Assembly (NCBI RefSeq): GCF_009742705.1 | Contig: NZ_WPCU01000004.1 | Location: forward strand, 218,383-275,776 | DNA: 57,394 nucleotides | Source: Auraticoccus cholistanensis | GTDB lineage: Bacteria; Actinomycetota; Actinomycetes; Propionibacteriales; Propionibacteriaceae | Direction: 5' to 3' | Shown: one piece after another, positions 25,201 through 32,885 of the stretch | Layout: each line of letters opens with the position of its first letter | Numbering within the stretch: position 1 is the stretch's first letter | Program-made: the position numbers and the translations under genes | The notes under the pieces: generated by a model | Databases searched by the model: none | The model's input: only the letters and a program-made list of their open reading frames with translations | Told to the model about the DNA's origin: nothing

Positions 25201-26197
25201 AGCGGATCCTCGGGTCGAGCGCGGCGTAGAGCAGGTCGACCACGATCATCACCACGACCGTGACCACGGCCAGCAGGGTGACGATGCCGACCACCACGGA
25301 GACGTCGGAGTCGCGGACCGCGCTCCACAGCACCCCGCCCATCCCGTAGACGTTCATCAGGCCCTCGGTGACCACCGCGCCGGCCAGCGCCTCGGCGAAC
25401 ACGAAGCCGATCGCCGTCACCACCGGGATGGAGGAGTTGCGGACGATGTGGAACAGCGTGACGTGCCGCTCGCCCAGGCCCTTGGAGCGGGCGGTGCGGA
25501 CGTGCTCGGCGTTGTAGTTCTCCAGCTGCGCGGCGCGGACCAGCCGGATGAAGGCCGCCGACCCGGCCAGCCCGAGCAGCACCCCCGGCACCAGCACGGT
25601 GGCCCACGGGTGGTCGGGGGAGAAGGACGGGCGGAACAGCAGCGCGGGCAGCGACTCCGCGCCGAAGGTGTCGCGGGCCCAGGTGCTCATCGGCACGGTG
25701 ACGACGAACTTGTAGACCAGCAGCATCACGAACACCGGGAAGGCGTCGACGAGGATCGACCCGGCCCGGATGCCGTGGTCGGCGGCCCGGCCGCGGTAGC
25801 GGGCGGCCAGGCTGCCCAGGGTCATCCCGACCACCAGCCAGGTCAGCCCCACCACGGCGAACAGCCGCAGCGTGTTGGGTGCGGCGACCGCGACGATCTC
25901 GGTCACCTCGCGGCCGCGCAGGTCGGTGCCGAAGTCGCCGGTGGCGTAGGCGGCCAGCCGGTCCAGGAACGGCCCCACGCAGGGGTTGCCGAGCTGGTTG
26001 TAGCAGGCGTCGCCCAGCCCGTAGCGCTCCGAGACCGCCTGCAGCTGGGCCGCGGTCGGCACCCGGTCACCGAAGAAGGCCAGCGCGGGGTTGCCGTTGA
26101 GCTGGATCGCGGCCGTGGTCAGCAGGTGCAGCAGCACCATCACCAGGAACAGGGTCAGCAGGCCCTGCAGCAGCCGTCGCGCGACGTAGCGCCCCAC
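25193..26197 (-). CDS. dppB: Peptide ABC transporter permease, DppB type
   Basis: This 334-residue permease starts with the typical YVARRLLQGLLTLFLVMVLLHLL span. An extracytoplasmic loop contains two cysteines in ACYNQLGNPCVG. The BPD_transp_1 domain follows, with its coupling loop in NYNAEHVRTARSKGLGERHVTLFHIVRNS. The pair of loop cysteines is typical of an actinobacterial branch of DppB. The gene follows the binding-protein gene after 33 bases, with GTG at 26197 as start. It supplies half of the transmembrane channel. Confidence 0.9.
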   Translation of the reverse strand: MGRYVARRLLQGLLTLFLVMVLLHLLTTAAIQLNGNPALAFFGDRVPTAAQLQAVSERYGLGDACYNQLGNPCVGPFLDRLAAYATGDFGTDLRGREVTEIVAVAAPNTLRLFAVVGLTWLVVGMTLGSLAARYRGRAADHGIRAGSILVDAFPVFVMLLVYKFVVTVPMSTWARDTFGAESLPALLFRPSFSPDHPWATVLVPGVLLGLAGSAAFIRLVRAAQLENYNAEHVRTARSKGLGERHVTLFHIVRNSSIPVVTAIGFVFAEALAGAVVTEGLMNVYGMGGVLWSAVRDSDVSVVVGIVTLLAVVTVVVMIVVDLLYAALDPRIRFD

Positions 26198-26230
26198 CCG
26201 GTCGTCCTCGCCCTCCCCGTCCCGCCGTCC

Positions 26231-27877
26231 TCAGGCCACCTCGAGCAGACGCAGCTTCACCGAGCCGCTGAACGGGTCCAGCACGACGTTCGAGACCCGG
26301 TCGCTGTGGAAGACGGTGACCTGGCTGAAGCTGATCGGCACGGTCGGGAAGTCCTCGGCCAGCACCTTCTCGGCCTCGGCGTACTTGGCCACGGCGGCGT
26401 CCAGGTCGGCGGCCCGGTCGCCCTCGGCGATCAGCTGCTCGAACTCCTCGTTGTAGTAGCCGAAGCTGGTGTTGCCCTCGTCGGGCTCGCCGCCGCCGTA
26501 CACCGGACCCAGGTAGTTCTCGTTGAGCGGGTAGTCGGGGAACCAGTTGGCCCGGAAGGGCCCGCTGAAGTCGCGGGCGGCGCGGCGGGCGAAGTAGTCC
26601 GGGCTCGGGTCCAGCTCGTAGGGGATCCCCAGGTTGAGGGTGATCTGGTCGCCGATGGCCTGGAAGTACTCCAGCTGGGTCTCGTCGGTGCCCAGGTGGA
26701 TGGTCAGCGTCTCGCCCTCGGGCCAGCCGCCGGCGGCCTCCAGGGCCTGCTTGGCGGCGTCGGGGTCGAAGGTGCACCACTGGCAGGTGCCGGCCACGCC
26801 GCCGGGGACGCGCTCGGGCACCACCCAGCTGTCGGCCGGGACGCCCTGCCCGGGCAGCACCGCGTCGATCACGGCCTGCCGGTCGATGGCCATCGAGATC
26901 GCCTTGCGGAACTCGACGTCGGTCCACGGCTCGCCCTCGTAGAGCGGGAAGCCCAGGTAGGTCAGCGCCGCGCCCGCGACCTCGACCTTGCGGGTGGACA
27001 GGTCGGGGTCGGCGTTGGCCTGCTGCCACTCCGCCGGCGGCGGGGTGCCGGTGTCGAGGATGCCGGCCTGGAAGTCGGGCCAGGAGGAGGAGCCGGAGTA
27101 CTCGGTCCACTCGATCCGGTCGAAGTTCGGGGCCTCCTCGCCGGTGTAGCCCTCGAACTTGGTGGCGGTCAGCGACTGGCCCTGCTGCCACTGCTCGACC
27201 TGGAAGGGGCCGTTGCCGATCGGCTGGGTGGCGCAGGCGTCGATGTCGTCGAGGCAGGCCTGCGCGATGGGGAAGAAGCCGGTGTAGCCGAGCATCGTGT
27301 CGAAGCCGGCGAAGGGCCCGTTGAGGGTCACCTCCAGGGTGGTGGGGTCCACCACCTCCAGCCCGGACAGGGTGTCGGCGCTCGGCTCCTCGTTGACGGT
27401 GACCTCTCCGTCCTCGCTCACCTCGTAGTCGCCCTGCATCGCGTCGTAGCCCTCGATGCGCTCGAAGAAGTAGTTGTTCTCCATCGCGTTGGGGCCGTAG
27501 GCGGCGTAGTTCCAGGCGCGGGCGAAGGCCTCGGCGTCCACCGGCTCGCCGTTGTGGAAGGTGGTGCCCTCCTTGATGGCGATCGTCCAGACCACGTTGT
27601 CCTCGGTGCTGATGTCCTCGGCCAGGTAGTTGTACGGCTCGGTGGTCTGCGGGTCGTAGCGGACCAGCCCGTCGTAGATGACGTCCAGCACGGCGATGTT
27701 GTCGCCCACGTTGGAGTCCATCGGCAGCAGCGTGTCGACATCCTGGGTCAGCGCCAGCCGGACCGTGGCGTCGCCGCCGCCCTGGTCGCCGCCGCCCCCG
27801 CCGTCACCCCCGCTCGAGCAGCCGGTGGCCACCAGGGCCAGCACGACGGATCCTGCGGCGAGTCGGGCGATCCTCAC
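26231..27877 (-). CDS. dppA: Peptide ABC transporter substrate-binding lipoprotein (SBP_bac_5)
   Basis: This 548-residue lipoprotein has a signal (RIARLAAGSVVLALVATGC) with the lipobox ending at ATGC, then a Gly-rich linker. The mature protein is a family 5 binding protein: YDGLVRYDPQTTEPYNYLAEDIS, the TFHNGEPVDAEAFARAWNYAA pocket segment, and the late TVFHSDRVSNVVLDPFSG. GGAGGG lies about six bases before GTG 27877, which decides that start. It is the first gene of the seven-gene leftward operon and defines its substrate, probably an oligopeptide or modified peptide. The promoter must lie in 27878-28046, shared with the divergent ligase gene; I could not pick a convincing -10/-35 pair. Confidence 0.92.
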   Translation of the reverse strand: MRIARLAAGSVVLALVATGCSSGGDGGGGGDQGGGDATVRLALTQDVDTLLPMDSNVGDNIAVLDVIYDGLVRYDPQTTEPYNYLAEDISTEDNVVWTIAIKEGTTFHNGEPVDAEAFARAWNYAAYGPNAMENNYFFERIEGYDAMQGDYEVSEDGEVTVNEEPSADTLSGLEVVDPTTLEVTLNGPFAGFDTMLGYTGFFPIAQACLDDIDACATQPIGNGPFQVEQWQQGQSLTATKFEGYTGEEAPNFDRIEWTEYSGSSSWPDFQAGILDTGTPPPAEWQQANADPDLSTRKVEVAGAALTYLGFPLYEGEPWTDVEFRKAISMAIDRQAVIDAVLPGQGVPADSWVVPERVPGGVAGTCQWCTFDPDAAKQALEAAGGWPEGETLTIHLGTDETQLEYFQAIGDQITLNLGIPYELDPSPDYFARRAARDFSGPFRANWFPDYPLNENYLGPVYGGGEPDEGNTSFGYYNEEFEQLIAEGDRAADLDAAVAKYAEAEKVLAEDFPTVPISFSQVTVFHSDRVSNVVLDPFSGSVKLRLLEVA

Positions 27878-28046
27878 GAGTGTCCCTCCGGTAGCAGCGG
27901 TTCCGTGCGAGGAACCGGCGTTTTCCGGCATCCTGCCGCACCTGCTGCGTGGAGTCACCGTTCGTGACACAGCCGTTACCTGGCGTGTCGGCCGGCGGGC
28001 CGGAGCCCGGCGGTGCCGCGCGCGGCCCTGCTGTGAGACTGGCGAG

Positions 28047-28958
28047 GTGAGCGGCCCCCTGATGCGAGCCCAGACCACCGAGCGCCTGCCGGTCGGTGGG
28101 GGCTGGGTCTTCGAGCCCAAGTACGACGGCTACCGGGTGCGGGCGGGCGTCACCGGCGGGGTCGCCCGGCTGGTGTCGCGGCGCGGCACGGTGCTGACCG
28201 GGCTGTTCCCGGAGGTGGCGGGCGCGGTGGCCGAGCAGCTCGGCGACGGCACCGAGGTCGACGCGGAGCTGGTGGTCTACCGCGACGGGCGGCTCAGCTT
28301 CGACGCCCTGCAGCAGCGGATGGCCGGCGGGCCCCGGCGGGCGGGCGCCTCGGCCAGGAGCGACCCGGCCACGCTGATGGTCTTCGACCTGCTCGCCGAG
28401 CGCGGCAGCGCCACCGTGGCCGAGCCGTGGACCCGACGGCGGTCGCGGCTGGAGCAGCTGGCGACCGGCTGGCGGCCACCGGTCCAGCTCACCCCCTTCG
28501 CCCGGGAGGTGGAGGAGGCGGCCGCCTGGATGGAGGCGCTGGCGCCGATGGGCATCGAGGGGGTGGTGGCCAAGCGGGCGGCGGCGCGCTACGGCGCGGC
28601 CGGCAGCTGGCTCAAGGTGAAGCACCGCGAGACCCTCGAGGGGGTGGTCGGCGCCGTCGTCGGCCCGCTCGAGCGGCCGGAGGCGCTGGTGGTGGGCCGC
28701 TGGGACGACGGCGAGCTCACCATCCTGGGCCGCGCCCCGCTGACGCCCCGCCAGGCCGAGCAGGTGGCACCGCTGCTCTCCGCGCCCCGCAGCCCGCACC
28801 CGTGGCCCGACCGGATCCGCTCGGCCCACTTCGGCGGCGACCCGGTGGCCATCACCCACGCCGAGCCGGAGGTGCTGGTCGAGGTGCTGGCCGACACGGC
28901 GGAGTCGGGCGGGCGTCGTCGTCACCCGCTGCGCTTCCTGCGGGCGCGGTTGGACTGA
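28047..28958 (+). CDS. Stand-alone ATP-dependent DNA ligase (LigC/LigD ligase-domain type)
   Basis: This 303-residue ligase has the adenylation motif EPKYDGYR with lysine nucleophile Lys25, motif III-like TLMVFDLLAERG, motif IV-like MGIEGVVAKRAAARYG and motif V WLKVKH. A short OB-fold region follows. There is no primase or nuclease domain, so it is the minimal LigC type rather than full LigD. Such ligases act in Ku-independent or backup gap repair in Actinobacteria. GTG 28047 gives a start just upstream of LMRAQTTERLP. No ku gene is adjacent. Transcription ends at a hairpin directly after the stop. Confidence 0.85.
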   Translation: MSGPLMRAQTTERLPVGGGWVFEPKYDGYRVRAGVTGGVARLVSRRGTVLTGLFPEVAGAVAEQLGDGTEVDAELVVYRDGRLSFDALQQRMAGGPRRAGASARSDPATLMVFDLLAERGSATVAEPWTRRRSRLEQLATGWRPPVQLTPFAREVEEAAAWMEALAPMGIEGVVAKRAAARYGAAGSWLKVKHRETLEGVVGAVVGPLERPEALVVGRWDDGELTILGRAPLTPRQAEQVAPLLSAPRSPHPWPDRIRSAHFGGDPVAITHAEPEVLVEVLADTAESGGRRRHPLRFLRARLD

Positions 28959-28959
28959 G

Positions 28960-28987
28960 CGGACACGGCAGCGCGGCGCCGTGTCTG
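28960..28987 (+). terminator. Terminator after the ligase gene
   Basis: CGGACACGGC pairs with GCCGTGTCTG across an eight-base loop (10 pairs, one of them G-T). It begins two bases after the ligase stop codon. Confidence 0.65.
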
Positions 28988-29042
28988 CCGCCATGATGGA
29001 CCCGGCCCCATGATGGTGTCGCGGGCGGCCTCAGGAGGGACC

Positions 29043-29741
29043 ATGGAAGAGTTTACGGTGGACTACCAGGCGTTGTTCGACGCCGCCCCGACCCCGTACC
29101 TGGTGCTGACGCCGGACCTCGTGATCGTCGGCGTGAACCGGGCGCGGGAGCAGGCCACCGGGATCCGCCGCGAGGACGTCCTCGGCCGTCCGCTGTTCGA
29201 GGCCTTCCCCGACAACCCCGACGACCCGGCCGCCACCGGCGTGCAGAACCTGCGCGCGTCGCTGGAGCGGGTGCTGCGGACCAGGCAGCCCGACACCATG
29301 CCGGTGCAGAAGTACGACCTGGTCGACCCGGCGACCGAGACCTTCACCGAGCGGTGGTGGAGCCCGGTCAACGTGCCGGTCCTCGACGAGGACGGCGAGG
29401 TCGTCCTGCTGATGCACCGGGTGACCGAGGTGACCGAGTGGATGAGGGCCCGGTCGCAGCGTCAGCTGGAGGCCGAACCCGCCCTCGACGAGGCCGACAG
29501 CGACCTGTACGCCCGGGCGCAGGAGCTCCACGCGGCGTGGATGGACGCCAGCGCGGACGTGGAGCACTTCCGGGTGGCGATGCGCTCGCAGCGGCTGATC
29601 GGCCAGGCGGTGGGGATGCTCATGGTCCGGCTCGGGGTGGACGCCGAGCGCGCCTTCGCGCTGCTGGCCGAGGAGTCGCAGCACCGCAACGTCAAGCTGC
29701 GCGAGGTCGCCCAGGAGCACGTCGACCGCCACCGCCGGTGA
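29043..29741 (+). CDS. PAS-ANTAR protein (probable RNA-binding antiterminator)
   Basis: This 232-residue protein has an N-terminal PAS fold (about 5-125: YQALFDAAPTPYLVLTPDLVIVGVNRAREQATG) and a C-terminal ANTAR domain (about 175-225: QRLIGQAVGMLMVRLGVDAERAFALL). ANTAR domains bind paired hexaloop hairpins in mRNA to prevent termination. PAS domains sense small ligands, redox or light. A perfect AGGAGGGA ends a few bases before ATG 29043, so this start is preferred over the ATGs at 29010 and 29013. It appears monocistronic and has no partner kinase nearby. Confidence 0.87.
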   Translation: MEEFTVDYQALFDAAPTPYLVLTPDLVIVGVNRAREQATGIRREDVLGRPLFEAFPDNPDDPAATGVQNLRASLERVLRTRQPDTMPVQKYDLVDPATETFTERWWSPVNVPVLDEDGEVVLLMHRVTEVTEWMRARSQRQLEAEPALDEADSDLYARAQELHAAWMDASADVEHFRVAMRSQRLIGQAVGMLMVRLGVDAERAFALLAEESQHRNVKLREVAQEHVDRHRR

Positions 29742-29786
29742 GCCCGGGTTCCCCCCTTGGCGCGGTCGGCCACGAGGTGCCCCGTC

Positions 29787-29856
29787 AGCAGGAGTGCACG
29801 GCCAGCAGGAGGGCACGGCCAGCAGGAGGCGCACGGCTAGGAGGAGGTGCCCGGCT
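29787..29856. repeat. Four 17/18-bp tandem repeats overlapping the MFS gene's 3' end
   Basis: Units AGCAGGAGTGCACGGCC, AGCAGGAGGGCACGGCC, AGCAGGAGGCGCACGGCT and a diverged fourth run head to tail. The last two overlap the stop codon and final codons of the leftward MFS gene at 29837. Change in copy number could shift the MFS C-terminus. Confidence 0.65.
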
Positions 29857-31285
29857 GCGGCTGCCGGGTGGTCGCGGAGGAGGTCCCCGGGTCGCCGGGC
29901 TGCTGCTCGTCCGCGGTGTCGTCGGGGGCGGTGGCCCGGTACCGGCGTGAGAGCCGGCGGTACTGCGGGCTGCAGAGCGCGGCGACGGCCAGCAGGGCGC
30001 AGCAGGTCCCGGTGACGACGAGGACCAGGGCGATGCCTCGGGTGTCGCCGGTGCCCAGCAGCCACTGCCACTGCCGCTGCCCAACCTCGGAGCGCAGGTG
30101 CGGGATCACCCACAGCTGGGCCAGCGGGGCGACCAGCAGCGCGGTGACCGGCGCGGCCGCGGCCTCGAAGGTCATCGCGAAGCCGAACACCCGGCCCTGC
30201 TTCTCGTAGGGCACCACCCGCTGGATGACGGTCTGCTCGGCGGCCTCGATCGCGGGGTACAGCGCCATGGTCAGCCAGGTGCCCGCGACGAACAGCCACC
30301 CCCACTCGCGCAGCGTGAACACCGCGCCCACCACGCCGACGCACCCGGCCACCAGCAGCATGGTGCGGACGGGGTTGCGCCCGAGCCCCGTGCTCGCCAC
30401 CAGCGCCCCGCCCGCGATGAAGCCGGTGGAGGCGACCGCGAACCAGATGCCCCAGCCCTGCACGCCGAACAGCTCGATGCCGTACGGGTCCATCAGGGCC
30501 ATCGAGGCGCCGCTGAAGAGGTTGTTGAGCGTGGTGAACGCCACCAGGGCCAGCAGCCCGGGCACGGCCAGCACGGCCGCCCACCCGCCGCGCAGGTCGA
30601 CCCAGCGGCTGGGCTGCTGCGGCGCGGGGACGGGACGCTCGGGGATCCGCAGCGCGAGCAGGTGCACCATGGTCAGCGCCAGGGCGGTGATGCCCAGCAC
30701 GAGCGTCCAGCCCATGCCGAGGAAGCCCACCGACAGACCGCTGAAGACGCTGGTGACCAGCATGGCCAGCCCCTGCACGGCGCCGACGAGGCCGTTGGCG
30801 TTGGCGTGGCGCTCCTCGGGCACCAGCAGCGTGACGGTGGTCGACAGGGCGATGTTGCGCAGCTGCTCGACCACGGCCCCCGCGAGCATGACGACCGCGA
30901 AGACCCAGAACCACGGCTGGCGGAGGTCGGTGATGGCCTGCTCGCCCACGACCACGAAGAACAGGGCGTCGGCCAGGAAGACCGCGAGGGTGGCCGAGGT
31001 GGACCACACCATCACCGACTTCTTGCGGAAGCGGTCGACGAGCGTGCCGAAGAACATGCTGAACAGCGAGACGAACAGCATGTACACCCCGCCGATCACG
31101 CCGGTGGCGATGACGTTGCGGGTCTCGGCGTAGATCCAGAAGGTCAGCGCGAACCAGAGGAAGCTCGTGGTGACGTTGGCCACCGCGGTGTTGACCAGCA
31201 CGTGCAGGAAGGTGCGGAACCCCCGCTCCGGGACGGGCCGGTCGCCGGACGGCGGCGGGGCGCCGTCCTCCCGGACCCCGCTCAT
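29837..31285 (-). CDS. MFS transporter
   Basis: This 482-residue membrane protein has about 12 predicted spans with the loop 2-3 motif FFGTLVDRFRKK (a variant of the GxxxDRxGRR signature), which places it in the major facilitator superfamily. Relatives in the MFS_3/multidrug group have similar length and a middle cytoplasmic loop (PERPVPAPQQPSRWVDL). It is probably a drug or metabolite exporter. The C-terminus is a polar, low-complexity tail that reads through a tandem-repeat region. The start ATG 31285 overlaps the stop of the SRPBCC gene upstream, so expression is linked to the ArsR-VOC/SRPBCC genes. Confidence 0.87.
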   Translation of the reverse strand: MSGVREDGAPPPSGDRPVPERGFRTFLHVLVNTAVANVTTSFLWFALTFWIYAETRNVIATGVIGGVYMLFVSLFSMFFGTLVDRFRKKSVMVWSTSATLAVFLADALFFVVVGEQAITDLRQPWFWVFAVVMLAGAVVEQLRNIALSTTVTLLVPEERHANANGLVGAVQGLAMLVTSVFSGLSVGFLGMGWTLVLGITALALTMVHLLALRIPERPVPAPQQPSRWVDLRGGWAAVLAVPGLLALVAFTTLNNLFSGASMALMDPYGIELFGVQGWGIWFAVASTGFIAGGALVASTGLGRNPVRTMLLVAGCVGVVGAVFTLREWGWLFVAGTWLTMALYPAIEAAEQTVIQRVVPYEKQGRVFGFAMTFEAAAAPVTALLVAPLAQLWVIPHLRSEVGQRQWQWLLGTGDTRGIALVLVVTGTCCALLAVAALCSPQYRRLSRRYRATAPDDTADEQQPGDPGTSSATTRQPQPGTSS

Positions 31286-31893
31286 CCCTGCCCGGCCGAC
31301 CGGGAGGCGGCGTAGCGCGCCTCGGCCTCGGCCCACTCCACCGCGCGGAGCCTGGCCAGGCGGATCTCCTCGGCCTCGTCGAAGACGTACCACTCGGCGC
31401 TGGGCCGGTCCGGCAGCGCCCCGCGCAGGTACTCGACGAGGTAGTGCAGCGGGCTCTCCCAGCCGATGGCCGGGCTGAACTTGTCGCCGGAGAGGTCGGT
31501 GGTGAAGACGTCGGCGACGGAGGCGTGCTCGAGCTCCAGCCAGGTGGCGTCCGGCCCGTCGGCGCTCAGCCGGAGCTCCACCTGGTCCACCTCGTCGCGG
31601 TCCGGCGGCAGCCACTCCACCCGCAGCAGGTCGGGGGCGCGGCAGACCAGGATCCGGCCGCTGGCCTGCCCCTCGAAGGCGTAGGACCCGCCCTCGCGGA
31701 GGTCGCCGCCGACCGGCAGGAAGAACCGGTCGATCTTGTCGGGGGTGGTGAGGGCCGACCAGACCTGCTCGACCGGGGCGTCCAGGCGGCGCCGCAGCAC
31801 GGCCGCCCGGCCGGGGCCCTGGGGGAGCTCGCGGTCGACCAGGCGGCGCTGCACGGCCGCCAGGCTCTCGTCCTCGCGGATGGTCTCGTCCAC
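31282..31893 (-). CDS. SRPBCC (AHSA1-like) domain protein
   Basis: This 203-residue protein has the START/AHSA1 hydrophobic-cavity fold: VLRRRLDAPVEQVWSALTTPDKIDRFFLPVGGDLREGGSYAF then VEWLPPDRDEVDQVELRL and WLELEHASVADV. These proteins bind hydrophobic small molecules and are commonly encoded with ArsR regulators in Actinobacteria. GGAGA lies six bases before GTG 31893, which sets the start. The gene is downstream of the ArsR-VOC gene and overlaps the MFS gene by four bases. A ligand that is sensed, bound and exported by this trio is a reasonable inference. Confidence 0.85.
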   Translation of the reverse strand: MDETIREDESLAAVQRRLVDRELPQGPGRAAVLRRRLDAPVEQVWSALTTPDKIDRFFLPVGGDLREGGSYAFEGQASGRILVCRAPDLLRVEWLPPDRDEVDQVELRLSADGPDATWLELEHASVADVFTTDLSGDKFSPAIGWESPLHYLVEYLRGALPDRPSAEWYVFDEAEEIRLARLRAVEWAEAEARYAASRSAGQG

Positions 31894-31970
31894 TGCTGTC
31901 TCCTTCGTCGGGTGCTTCGGGTGGGGTGGTGGTGGGCTCGGGGGAGGGGCCGGGGGGCTGGGGGAGGGCC

Positions 31971-32726
31971 TCAGGGGGTGGGCGACGGGGCCGGGCCGGG
32001 CTCGGCGGGCGGTGCCCACTGGTGGATCTGCACGAGGTTGCCGCAGGTGTCGTCGAGCACGGCCGTGGTCGTGTCCCCCATCACGGTGGGCGGCTGGGTG
32101 AAGTGCACCCCGAGAGCGCGCAGCCGCCGGTGCTCGGCGTCGACGTCGTCGACGGCGAAGGAGGTGAAGGGGATGCCGTCGGCCACCAGCGCGTCCCGGT
32201 ACGCCTCGGCGGCCGGCAGGTCGCTGGTCTCGAGCACGAGCTCGGTGCCGTCCGGGTCGGCGGGCGACACCAGGGTGATCCACCGGGCCTCGCCGACCGG
32301 CACGTCGTGCTTGACCCGGAAGCCCAGCACCTCGGTGTAGAACCGCACCGCCTTCTGCTGGTCGTCGACGAGCACGCTCATCAGCGCGATCCGCAAGCCG
32401 GACCCCTTCTCCTCGCTCGTGCCGGTGTCCTCGGCAGCCGTCGGGCGGGTGGCCGCGGGGCGGTCCAGCCAGCGTCCGACGAGCGGCTCCAGCGGAGCCG
32501 TGTCGAGGTGGTGGATCTTGTAGCGGCCGTCCCGTCGGGCCCGGACCAGGCCGACGTCCTGCAGCACCTCCAGGTGCTGCGAGACGGCCTGCCGCGACGA
32601 CGTCAGGTCGTGGTTGGTCGCCAGCCGGCCGCACAGCTCGAACAGCGTCTGGCCGTCGCGCGCCGACAGCTCGTCGAGGATCGCCCGCCGCGTGGGGTCG
32701 GACAGCGCACGGAAGACGTCGGCCAC
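31971..32726 (-). CDS. ArsR helix-turn-helix fused to a VOC/glyoxalase domain
   Basis: This 251-residue fusion has residues 1 to about 90 as an ArsR winged helix (FRALSDPTRRAILDELSARDGQTLFELC, then TSSRQAVSQHLEVLQDVGLVRARRDGRYKIHHLD) and about 110-235 as a VOC domain (ALMSVLVDDQQKAVRFYTEVLGFRVKHD...GTELVLETSD). VOC domains bind metals and small hydrophobic or antibiotic ligands, so the fusion is likely a one-component sensor. The GTG at 32726 is preferred over TTG at 32744 because the promoter and operator lie directly upstream and the message would begin at this GTG. The standard ArsR opening DVFRALSDP also starts there. It probably represses its own operon. Confidence 0.86.
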   Translation of the reverse strand: MADVFRALSDPTRRAILDELSARDGQTLFELCGRLATNHDLTSSRQAVSQHLEVLQDVGLVRARRDGRYKIHHLDTAPLEPLVGRWLDRPAATRPTAAEDTGTSEEKGSGLRIALMSVLVDDQQKAVRFYTEVLGFRVKHDVPVGEARWITLVSPADPDGTELVLETSDLPAAEAYRDALVADGIPFTSFAVDDVDAEHRRLRALGVHFTQPPTVMGDTTTAVLDDTCGNLVQIHQWAPPAEPGPAPSPTP

Positions 32727-32733
32727 GTCCGGA

Positions 32734-32763
32734 ACGTTAGGCAAGTAGCGACTTGCATGTCAA
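32734..32763 (-). promoter_or_regulatory. ArsR-VOC promoter with palindromic operator in the spacer
   Basis: On the minus strand TTGACA (32763-32758) and TAACGT (32739-32734) are separated by 18 bases. The perfect palindrome GCAAGT-AGCG-ACTTGC (32741-32756) fills that spacer. The expected start site is the G of the GTG at 32726, seven bases downstream, so the transcript would be leaderless. Repressor bound here would block RNA polymerase. Confidence 0.65.
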
Positions 32764-32885
32764 GGTCCCGGGCGGCGGGACCGCCTCACCCGTGCGACGG
32801 CCCGGATCACCCGCGCGGGGGAGGAGGCGGCGGCCGGCGTCCGGAACCGTGGGAACCACCGCGAACCTGCCACGGAAGGACACCC

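Noticed and set aside
29010-29042. Upstream ATGs as start of the PAS-ANTAR gene
   Set aside because: The perfect AGGAGGGA lies downstream of them and serves ATG 29043.
32744-32744. TTG as start of the ArsR-VOC gene
   Set aside because: It lies inside the operator and -10 region; GTG 32726 coincides with the predicted transcript start and the normal ArsR opening.
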